Part shown: positions 43,859-53,051 of the stretch, piece after piece
Position numbering within the stretch: position 1 is the stretch's first letter
Layout of the letters: each line of letters begins with the position of its first letter
NCBI GenBank assembly: GCA_001247695.2
Contig: LGRX02035251.1
Coordinates: 1-64,000, forward strand
Reading direction: 5' to 3'
Origin: Cymbomonas tetramitiformis
Taxonomy: Eukaryota > Chlorophyta > Pyramimonadophyceae > Pyramimonadales > Pyramimonadaceae
DNA: 64,000 nt
Notes under the pieces: model-generated
Database searches by the model: none
What the model was told of the DNA's origin: nothing
Seen by the model: only the letters and a program-made list of their open reading frames with translations
Position numbers and translations under genes: made by a program

Positions 43859-44155
43859 TCATTGGTCAAGGCAATTGCATCGCACGCACAGGTCGATTTC
43901 CTCTTCTCGTTGATGCCGCGGAAGAATAAGCGCCCAAGTGACGTCGATTAGAATGACCAGTGTCCTTGGGGTAACCCATTCGTTCCCTATTGGGCTCTGG
44001 TCGGGATAAATTTCCGGTTCTTGAAGGTCAAAAAACATGTATTTCCGAATTCTCCAGGTGTAGCGCCACCAAACGATCGGTAAATCCTGTCGGACATTAG
44101 AGAGTTTCCCGCAGAATTCGGCAGCCAATTCTTTCGCTAGTGCGACGTGGCCCAT
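43859..44155 (-). CDS. Possible protein or exon, unrecognised
   Basis: A 98-codon minus frame with a real ATG (44155) reads LAKELAAEFCGKLSNVRQD and EIYPDQSPIGNEW. Composition is protein-like but there is no known domain; it may be part of a decayed mobile element. Confidence 0.25.
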   Translation of the reverse strand: MGHVALAKELAAEFCGKLSNVRQDLPIVWWRYTWRIRKYMFFDLQEPEIYPDQSPIGNEWVTPRTLVILIDVTWALILPRHQREEEIDLCVRCNCLDQ

Positions 44156-44735
44156 AAAATCCGTGTGTGTCGCGATAGTCCGATTTCACTGGTTCAGTTC
44201 GTGAACACTTACACTAATGTAATTTTGGTTGGGAGTAAACGGAATATTCAACAGGTACAGTCAGCTGAGCGAATTGAGTCGCTGCCGAATTGAGTTTTCA
44301 TTTCGTTCGAATTTGGCCATTCTTGAACGAATTCGAGCGAATTCGAACGAGCGAATTGAGCAAATCGGCAGCCGATCTGATAAGGTCTCGCTAGCAAGCT
44401 GCGAGATATTATATGATAAGATAGCACGGATGTTATTGAACAGTAACAACTCGTGCAACGTAAGAGCGGGTGATGAGTGCAGTGCTTCGTCCGAAGTTAC
44501 TGCTGTAGCCCAACGCTACCTCATCTATACCGAATGCCCTGCATCTCATAGATGCCACCGCTATCGGGTTGTGAACCCAAGGCATTGGTTGAACAATTAG
44601 TATCGGCTGAACGAATAAGCCATATGATACTCACATGCTTGTTCAGAACATGCTAGAAGCGAAGATGAGTTCTTTCCGAACCATTCGGTACTTCAAGGCT
44701 CAATCTTGCTTTGCCATCTCGAGTCCGACATACTG

Positions 44736-44940
44736 GCCTCTCGATGACAGGTGTCACTCAAGTCTCACCTTGAGTAAATGACAGATGATATGACAGTACA
44801 TGTCATAGTCGACCGTACTGACGACTGTCTGTCATTATAATATATGACATGACTCGACATGACATGACATGACATGACATGGTATGACATGTCTGACAGG
44901 TATGACAGGTATGACACATGTGTCATCGGTCATAACCCTG
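44736..44940. repeat. ATGACA/TGTCAT-rich tract, likely LTR-type relic
   Basis: About twenty copies of atgaca, catgac or their complements occur, including a run of pentamers (catga) at 44852-44880. On the minus strand a purine tract (aagaggggagatc) ends directly at TGTCAGGG near 44938, the arrangement of a polypurine tract next to a 3' LTR. No partner LTR was found. Confidence 0.5.
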
Positions 44941-45232
44941 ACAGATCTCCCCTCTTAAGAGAGTTGTGACCTCACAACGGGCATACCTTTGTATATGTCT
45001 TTGATGTCTTTGTTGGTGTTGCTGCTGGTACCAGTCTTCTTACACCGATTTGAGGCGTCCCTCATGGTGTTTTTAGGATATTGGGGGGAACTGAGTCCAC
45101 TTTAAACCCTCACCTTAGGCATTTAGCCTTACAGTTTTTAGGATGTAGCCCCCATGAATTGCGTATCGTATTGCAGAGTGACGATTCAAGGTTCCATGAA
45201 TTGCGTATCGTGATTCAGATTGACGCTGTAAC

Positions 45233-45488
45233 TGTCATGGGGAGACAGACTTTCGCCCCCCCATAAAATGGGGGTGACTGTCTCTTCCTGTGTCACCCCT
45301 CGCCGTGTAGTGTCACTTCCATCTTGCCTGCCGTCAGTTCCGTCCGATAATAAAACACCTAAGTTATTTCATTATCTTATCTTAGACTGTGATATGCTGA
45401 GTGGCCTCTGCCTCCCACTCGTTGTTTCTTGCCGGGTTGGCCTATATATATCCACCCTTTGTGTATATGTATTTCGTCCTTCCCGTCA
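45233..45488 (+). repeat. 5' LTR of the TRIM-like element
   Basis: 256 bp, TG...CA ends. Contains an inverted agacag...ctgtct pair around CCCCCC/GGGGG near the start, an aataaaa at about 45350, and a cctatatata box near 45441. Confidence 0.85.
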
Positions 45489-46671
45489 GGTTATGGGCTT
45501 GACCACTTGGTAGTGGTCGCTCATCATTCTCGCCTTCTCTGATCCCGCGACCACCTTGCTTGCGGTACGCAACGTCGCCCCTCGCGTCGTTGATCTTCAT
45601 TTGAGCACCCTTGTCCTCTACGCCTCCATCTTGACCTCGTGTGCCTCATCGACACCGAGAATTTCGTCGAGCACCCTGTCCTCGACCCAACATCTACGCG
45701 AGCACCTTTGTCCTCGACGATTTTACTTTGCGCTCTGGCCAGCAGCACCTCGACTGCAGCAAAATTGGCTTATCGCACGACGTTTTTGACGTCACCACCG
45801 TTTTCCCCGCGAAAATCTACCCCGATTTGACCCTTCCATCGCTGGATTCGGTTGATTTTTCAAAAAGTTATCTCTCCACTTGGGAACCCTATCTTTTGGT
45901 CCGCAGAGTTCTGCAGCCTGCTGTCGGCCATGTTTGTTGAGCTCCAACGTGCTCGCATGGCCGCTGTTCGGGATGCCCTTGCGTCCCTTCGAGCGCATCG
46001 GCAGCTTTTTACCGCGGACTATGGTCTGGTGGTGTCTGGTGGTGCTTATGCACCAGACACCAAAGTCGAGTCCATCAAACCCATCGTCGACATGAGCTTT
46101 GACCACTACGAGCTCACCCCGCAGCATCCTCCACTCTCCCCTCCACCCTACGTGCCCCTTGGCCACTGCCTGGTGGTGTTTGGTGGTGCTGCAGACCTCA
46201 TCCCACCGCTTTTCCTCTCTGCTTTCGCACTTGTGTGCGGCGGAGTGGAGGCACACCTCGTCTTCCGCCTTCGCCTCTCTCAGAGTGCCCGCGTCACCGC
46301 ACGCGCTCTGGTGGTGCCGCCCACCCTCGCCCCGCACCGCGTGGGCGTTGGTTGACCGCATCCTGGCGGCGCTCGACTTCATCCACCATCGAGAGCTACG
46401 CCGCCATCCACCCTCGACCGCTGGAGCCTAGGATTGCCGGCTGGCCTGCGGGAGTAGCTTATCCCCGCAGCACATGCATGGGCGTAAGCCCCTAGAGCAC
46501 GCATCTAGAGACCAACGCAGGCGAAGCCACACTAGTTGGGTTGGAAAAGACCCCTTTGGGTCTCACAAGATGTATGTTTCCTTAGGGTTTCGCCTTTGTG
46601 CTTGCCGTAGGATGTTAGGCCTGGCCTGGCAAGTTGGCATCGTGGCACTTCACACCTTCAGGGTGAGGTGG

Positions 46672-46927
46672 TGTCATGGGGAGACAGACTTTCGCCCCCC
46701 CATAAAATGGGGGTGACTGTCTCTTCCTGTGTCACCCCTCGCCGTGTAGTGTCACTTGCATCTTGCCTGCCGTCAGTTCCGTCCGATAATAAAACACCTA
46801 AGTTATTTTATTATCTCATCTTAGACTGTGATATGCTGAGTGGCCTCTGCCTCCCACTCGTTGTTTCTTGCCGGGTTGGCCTATATATATCCACCCTTTG
46901 TGTATATGTATTTCGTCCTTCCCGTCA
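46672..46927 (+). repeat. 3' LTR of the TRIM-like element
   Basis: 256 bp, offset exactly 1439 bp from the 5' copy along its whole length. Three substitutions, no indels. Confidence 0.85.
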
Positions 46928-47717
46928 AACTGCGTATCGTGATTCAGAGTGACGATTCAAGGTATCCGAGGTTTACGTTACGGATTATTTGCGCTAGCCG
47001 TCGACGCCTTTGCGAACGATGATCGGACGTTTTCAGCGAATGAATTCGAACGATTCTCGGCCTGATATATACAACTGATCGACGAAAACCGGTACACGTT
47101 TCCACAGTTATTATATATAGTGCACCCAACCCTTCCTCCCCTCCTGAAGATATCAAAGGAGGTTCACAGGCGGTCATGGGGAGCCCGATGTTTCCGGAGT
47201 TATTTCACCGGGGGCTTGTTTTAATGCAAACGGAGTGGCCCTGCTTGACGGAATTGGACTTATAATCCTCAACCGGTCTGCTCAACTCCTCAATTTTTTG
47301 GTCCAGTACGCACGCTTTGACGAACATCTGTCGATTCAGAGTGGATTCGCCACGTACTAATGTGAAATTTGTTATTAGTTATGTGTGTCAGGCATAACTT
47401 AGGATCACAACTCCGTCCACCTCAGTCGATGTCTCCGTTTTTCGGATGACTGGCCACAAAATCCGAATGACAAACCACGGTATGGCAAAGGTAGCATTTA
47501 GCAGTTTTTATTTATCCACAGATATGATATCTCGCATGTGTGCGTATCTGTGCAAGGGTATGATTTTGTACAAGGCTCACTACACCTTTAGCAAGGAAGG
47601 ATCAATTTCCCGCTTCTATGCAACATAATGATAAAACATTAAGAGCAAGGTATATAGATGATCGACATGTATTAGTATATATTACAAGAAGTAAGGACAT
47701 CAGGCTTAATATAATGT
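46928..47717. other. 3' flank of the chromovirus; no gene
   Basis: On the minus strand this follows the chromovirus stop. A purine tract (caggaggggaggaaggg) near 47130 is followed by TGGGTGCAC; this could mark a 3' LTR start, but no matching copy exists to the right of gag. Confidence 0.45.
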
Positions 47718-48447
47718 TTAGCCTTCATAGGCAGCTATTATGTCTGCTGCATTGGTCAGCTCTGTGGCTTTGACCCAGGTGTCATGCTCAGGGCCGTAGC
47801 CTGCATATCGCACTAAGTAGTACTTGACACCTCTAGTGATCTTATCTGAGAGTATGTGTGATATCTCAAACAGTGGTTGCCCTTCTTCGGTGATCATCTG
47901 TGGCAGAGGCAAAGGTGCTTGGATCGAGTCGTTATACAGCTCTATTCTGGATACAGGCTGTACCGGATGGATACGGATATCGAGATCTCCGAAATCTAAC
48001 TCGTATGCACGTCCATGGCTTAGCACTTTGGATATGGTAAACGGCCCAATATATGGCTGCTTAAAGTGTCTGCCTGCCTCTGTCAAACCAGTCCATTGGA
48101 TAAACTCGGTCCGTAAAAGAACTTTCTGCCCTACTGCATATTGCCGAGGCATGTGAGTCTTATTGAATCTGGCTTGGCTAATTTCTGCTGCTCGGGAAAT
48201 GTTGTCTACCGCGTTGGCATGTACAGCCGAGTACTGGTCAAAATGATCTCGAATAGTATTCTGTATTGGAACAGGAGCTTCTGGCGGAATAATGATTGCC
48301 AGGTCATGAGGCGAAAGTGGCTGCGCCATCGAGTCGAGATAAAATGGTGAATAACCAGTAGTTGCAGAAACTGTGTTGTTAATTGCAAACTCCACCAGAG
48401 GCAACTTGTCCTCCCACGAATTGGCTGAAGTATCATTGCAACAACGC
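47718..48447 (-). CDS. Chromovirus integrase C-terminal part and chromodomain
   Basis: After an in-frame intron the frame reads SWEDKLPLVEFAINNTV and TTGYSPFYLD, the conserved integrase segment following the catalytic Glu, then a GPF/Y-like stretch (QPYIGPFTISKVL). The last about 50 residues are a chromodomain: PLFEISHILSDK, YYLVRYAGYGPEHDTW (aromatic cage residues Y/W present), AADIIAAYEG-stop. Chromodomains of such elements direct integration to heterochromatin by binding methylated H3. Confidence 0.85.
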
Positions 48448-48523
48448 CTGTGGAGAAAAATACTATCTAATCAGTTTATAAACCAGAGGATGGTGAATCA
48501 CGAATCAACAAATTGAAAATTAC
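48448..48523 (-). other. 76-nt spliceosomal intron inside the retrotransposon integrase
   Basis: On the minus strand the frame EDILR is cut after AG by gtaatt (48523 downward), and coding resumes after tttttctccacag (48448) with the single base needed (phase 2). Without removal, the integrase frame hits stops. Splicing restores the conserved W-D-LP-EFA-N segment in frame. Confidence 0.7.
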
Positions 48524-51400
48524 CTGAGGATATCCTCAGTGAAGGCATGGCTCCTCTCATTGCTTGCATTCGACTGTGGATGGTGTGAAGACGTCATAGA
48601 CAATCTCGTACCAGTAGATTTCCACAGTGTTTGCCAGAATGTAGAGGTGAATCTGGGGTCTCGATCTGAGATGATGTTCCTCGGAAGACCATGGAGCTTG
48701 AAGATATGCTGCATATATATCGAAGCAGTATGGTGAGCAGTCCAGGTCATGCTGAAGGGAATGAGATGACAGCGATGAGAGAATTGGCACATTACCACAA
48801 AAATACTGTCGTGCCCATTAGTGGTGATAGGCAGGTCAGTAATCCAGTCAAGAGATACATCAAGCCATTTTGTCATAGGCACACAATATCGTATATGTGA
48901 CTGACCATAGGGTTTGTGTCTCCTCGTTTTCTGGCGTTGACACACGGGGCATTCCCGAATGTACTGGATGGCTGCCGTCGTCATTCCTGGCCAATAATAT
49001 CGGCTACGCAATAGATGAAGCATGCGATTTTTGCCTACATGACCAGAAATAGTGGCTGAGTGGCACTCATGAAGGAGAATGTGGCGAAGCTGTGTAATCT
49101 CACCGTCATCTGTAGGGACCTTGGCAGTAGGTGGAATGTATAGCTGTCTGCCATATATGGTCTTGCGATAGATCAACCCCTGAATGAGCTCGAAGCTGCT
49201 GACTGACTGTGATGAAGTCGATGATGTCAGCTTGGATACTATAGTCTGTGCAAATGTATCACGATCATACTGGGATATAATGATGTCGTGAAGCTGATGA
49301 GCTGATGAAGAAGATATAAGAGCAATGAATGTAGGATCTGTAGACGGTATGTCAATGACTGGAACATCGCTGATGTCTATATGTTGCAGACAATCAGTGA
49401 GTTCAAAGAGTGCAGAAATACGAGTGAGTGCATCTGCAACCTTGTTCTTTTCGCCAGAAATGTGCTCTATTCGGAAGTTGTACTCGGAGAGCTCATCCAA
49501 CCACCTCGCCTGTTTGGGGCTTAGTGTGGATTTGGACTGGAAATAAATCAGTGGCTGATGATCTGAGCGTACAATAGTCTCAGGAGCTCCCAACAAGATG
49601 TGGCGAAAGAATCGGAAGCCCTCCACAATGGCAAATAGCTCGATATCAGGAATAGGCCAACGTCTCTGTGTATCAGAAAGAGTGACGCTGTGATAGCCAC
49701 ATGGCTTCATACCTTTTCCTTGGTCCTGTAGTACCACTTGAGCAACGTGTGTGCCTGATCCATCGACCTCCATAATAGATGGCAGTTTCTGATCTGGAAG
49801 CTGTAGTACTGGAGCATTGCAGATGGCACTTTTGAGGTTATCAAATGCCTTCTGCTGCTCAGATTCCCAGACAAACTCTGCATTATCTTTAAGGAGACGA
49901 TTGAGCGGCTCGGCAATCTTGGAGAACTTTGGTATGAATCTCCTAAATTGGCCGACCATGCCTAAGAATGACCGAAGGGATGACTTGCCATCTTTAGCCA
50001 TACGGCGTAGAGGCTGCTTTCCAACGGTAGGACCATACGACACTGGAGGTTGTATTGCCATAACTGCTCGGATTCGGTCTTCGATGATGGATAGGCCTGC
50101 TTCAGAGATGTGATGTCCGATAAAATCTATGGATCTGACGAACAACTCCACCTTGGAAGGCCTGATGAAGAACTGGTGATCTCTGCAACGCTGAAGGAAC
50201 TGTCGGACATGCTTCACGTGGCTGTCAAAGTCCGGACTATACACAATAGTGTCATCCATAAAAATGACAAGGAACCGATCGATGAAGTCGAAGAACGCCC
50301 GATTTCCTACACGTAGAGCGGTTGCAGGAGCATTGGTCAATCCGAAAGGCATAACTGTCCACTCATAGGAACCGTATCTGGTGCGAATAGCTGTTTTGTG
50401 AATGTCATCTGGATGTATAGGGATCTGATGGAAAAACTGATTGAAGTCAAATCTGCTAAACCATCGTGCACCTTTTAGCTGTTCAAGAAGGGTGTCGTGA
50501 GGTGGCAATGGATACGTGTCCTTAATTGTGATGTTATTAAGGGCTCGATAATCACACGGCACATCCTCCACTTCCCACCTGGCTTAGGAGCGAAAATGAT
50601 AGGACATCCATATGGAGATGATGACGGACGAAGGATACCCAATTCGACATACTTGATGATCTGTCGTTTGAGCTCTTCCATCATGGGCACTGGAATGGTA
50701 CGAACTGGCTGTGATGGTGGCTTGTGCCCAGGTTCAATGTTGATTCGATGATAACCACCTTCAAACCGCTCTGGCCTATGACCAGCTGGAAGATCCTCCT
50801 GGAATATGTCTGAAAAGTCTATCTTCCCTCATTTGATCACGTGCTGCTGTGACCTCTGGGTCTTCCATAGTGGTGTCTGAGTCTGCTGCCGCGAAGATCA
50901 GTTTACCATCGACCTCTGAGAGAAAGAAGAGATAAGCTACGGTTTCTTCAGCCGAACCACTGGATCGAATACGACGCAGGTGCTTTCTCATGGTGGTGGC
51001 ACTGACCAATTCCATTTCAGGAAGGTCATCTGAGCCTGGAGTCTGTTCAACTCTGGATAACACTGTGCGAATACTGGAGCCTGATGAGTGCTTCCTAGTG
51101 ATCGTCAGATTTTTGGACTGGAAGTCAATGTGTGGATTTCTCCTCTCCAACCAATCTTGACCCAGGATGACAGTGAAGGGTTTCATGCCAATGATGTAGA
51201 AATCCTCTGTGTCCTTATACTTACCCAGCGTGAATGTAGCTTTGGGAAGATAGGATGTACAGGGTAGTTGGCTTCCTCCAGCCAATCCCACTGAGAATGA
51301 TGAGGAATCTGTGGGTGCTATACCAAGCTGAGCAGCGAACTGCTGTCGATGAAAGACGATGTAGCTCCTGGATCTACCAATATGTGAGTACTCTGTCCAT
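48524..51400 (-). CDS. Chromovirus pol: protease, reverse transcriptase, RNase H, integrase core
   Basis: Protease: ILVDPGATSSFID with D-P-G in place of the usual D-S/T-G, then a one-base frame change and VILGQDWLERRNPHIDF. RT: LGILRPSSSPYGCPIIFAPK, a frame change near KWRMC (about 50585), then DYRALNNITIKDTYPLP, RFDFNQFFHQI (first catalytic Asp), VMPFGLTNAPA and FMDD (variant of YxDD). RNase H: MEVDGSG, IELFAIVEGF, VRSDHQPL, VADALTR carry the D-E-D-D set. Integrase: HECHSATISGHVG with CPVCQRQK (HHCC finger), then SLDWITDLP, ISDRDPRF and NERSHAF for D, D, E. A further one-base slip near 50825 separates protease from RT. Confidence 0.85.
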
Positions 51401-51583
51401 ATACTTTCCCTTTGTACAACAACAGCTTCTTCTGTGATTTCAGCTGTGCTGTCTGAGACTGCATCTGTGCGATGTGCTCTTAGGGAGTGTCCATCTGTTG
51501 AAACTGTAATGTCAGACTGGAAAGGACTTCTTCTGAGACACTCTCAACCCGGCCACTTGCTTCAGTGGCATCTTCAGGCTGAT

Positions 51584-52972
51584 TTACCCTCGGGGTGCTC
51601 TCATCACTGGTACCTGTGCAGTACCCTGAGAGTTTCCCTGAGGAGCTCGAGCTGAAGCTGGAACTGGAGCTGGAGCTGCAACTGCTGCATTGATGCTCTG
51701 CTGATTCTTTAGCTCCTTAACCAGGGTGTTGATTGTTTTGACGAGGTTGCCAGACTCGTTCTTAGCACCCTGATTATTCTGTTGCTGCTGTCTTCTGAAA
51801 GGATTCTGAGCTGGAGGCTTGCCTTGTATGGCTTTTCCTTCTGGTGTCTTGGTGGAGAAACAATCCTTTGTGGCGTGATTGGTACGACCACAACGTTGGC
51901 AAGGCTGAGGAGGATTTGCTGCTGCTCCTTTCCCTTTTCCTTTGCCTTTGCCTTTTCCACATTTCCCTTTGTTCCTTTGGGAATTCTGATTGGCATGCGG
52001 ATTCTGATTGCCATTCTGATTCCAGTTCCTATTGGATCTGTCATATGGCTTTCTGCCACGCCCTTTGTCCTTATCCTTTCTGACTGGGCCTCCTGATGAC
52101 TGTTCCTTTTGCCCCCGATAGTGTAGGGTCTCTGACTGCTTCGAATGAACAACGTAATTCAAGTCGAGCAGTATCTGTGTGGTTTGTGACCACGACAGAT
52201 TATTCCTTTCGTCTTCTGTAAGGAATCTAAGATGGAACTGTTTTCGGAGATCAGAATCCATACTGCTGACGAATCTGTCCTTAATCAACACATCATCCAG
52301 ATCAACTGCTGCTAATGCAGCCAGTGACGTGAACGTGCGTAGATAATCTGAGAAAGTCTGGTTCCCTTGATTCAGTGCCATTAGGTGTTTTTTAGCCACT
52401 GATCTTTTATGGGGGTTGCCAAACTGACTGAGGAAAACCCTTCTGACCCTCTCATATGTGGCATTTGGTTGTTTTGCCACGACCTGGAAATAATGTCGGT
52501 CGTTGTTTTGTATGAGTGTCAGGAATACTGTGATAATGTCCTTGTCTGGAACTCCTGGATAAGTGAACTGGAAATATCTATCCACTGTGTCCAACCATAC
52601 CTCTGCATCCTGTCCTGCTTTAAATTCCTTAGGTGGTGTCATTTTCACCTTTGGAACTAAAGTGGATGGAGCTGGTGCTGGTATAGGATCATCATCAGGA
52701 TCTGTGAAAACTGTTGGAGCATTTTCCTCTGTATACTCCTCGTCTGGTTCCTGTGGTTCATTCTCAGGATCCCTATATCTGCTCATGTCGGGCCTCATGC
52801 GACTGATATTATCGAAGTACCCTATTTGGTCGAATCTGGTCTGGGTATTATCATAACCAGTGAGCCACTTGGGTATCTTGAACGGACTGTAGGCATCGTA
52901 GGAACCTAAGATGTCAAAGAACCATGTTGACGGATCTGCATTGATAGCTGGTATGTCTGATTCGTCTGCCAT
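51584..52972 (-). CDS. Chromovirus Gag (462 residues)
   Basis: The frame from ATG at 52972 holds a Ty3-type capsid region (DAEVWLDTVDRYFQFTYPG, FLSQFGNPHKRSVAKKHL, FSDYLRTFTSLAALAAVDL) and a basic KGKGKGKGKG stretch. It then has a canonical zinc knuckle C-x2-C-x4-H-x4-C (CQRCGRTNHATKDC) starting at residue 358. The ATG is directly preceded by tgttttgttttttag, which looks like a splice acceptor, so a 5' UTR intron is possible. Confidence 0.88.
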   Translation of the reverse strand: MADESDIPAINADPSTWFFDILGSYDAYSPFKIPKWLTGYDNTQTRFDQIGYFDNISRMRPDMSRYRDPENEPQEPDEEYTEENAPTVFTDPDDDPIPAPAPSTLVPKVKMTPPKEFKAGQDAEVWLDTVDRYFQFTYPGVPDKDIITVFLTLIQNNDRHYFQVVAKQPNATYERVRRVFLSQFGNPHKRSVAKKHLMALNQGNQTFSDYLRTFTSLAALAAVDLDDVLIKDRFVSSMDSDLRKQFHLRFLTEDERNNLSWSQTTQILLDLNYVVHSKQSETLHYRGQKEQSSGGPVRKDKDKGRGRKPYDRSNRNWNQNGNQNPHANQNSQRNKGKCGKGKGKGKGKGAAANPPQPCQRCGRTNHATKDCFSTKTPEGKAIQGKPPAQNPFRRQQQQNNQGAKNESGNLVKTINTLVKELKNQQSINAAVAAPAPVPASARAPQGNSQGTAQVPVMRAPRG

Positions 52973-53015
52973 CTAAAAAACAAAACACAACACCAAAAAT
53001 ACCTCAATTGTCTGA

Positions 53016-53051
<36 letters not shown>

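Larger units (their letters stand above)
45233..46927 (+). mobile_element. TRIM/LARD-like non-autonomous LTR retrotransposon, 1695 bp
   Basis: Two 256-bp direct repeats, 45233-45488 and 46672-46927, both run TGTCATGG...CCCGTCA and differ at only three positions, so insertion is recent. A purine-rich tract (agggtgaggtgg) lies directly before the 3' LTR, fixing plus orientation. The 1183-bp interior has only fragmentary frames (for example 45852-46355) and no reverse transcriptase or integrase, so it must be mobilised in trans. Flanking bases are aac on both sides (possible 3-4 bp target duplication). It is inserted in a locally repeated sequence (gcgtatcgtgattcaga at both ends). No primer-binding site was recognised with confidence. 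Confidence 0.85.
47718..52972 (-). mobile_element. Ty3/gypsy chromovirus, decayed; LTRs not identified
   Basis: Gag (52972-51584), protease (about 51400-50900), reverse transcriptase and RNase H (about 50790-49400), integrase and chromodomain (about 49400-47718) follow the Ty3/gypsy order on the minus strand. Frame changes within protease, between protease and RT, and within the start of RT show it is no longer intact, unless they are sequencing errors. No long terminal repeat pair could be matched in 44-47.7 kb against 53-55 kb. Confidence 0.88.
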
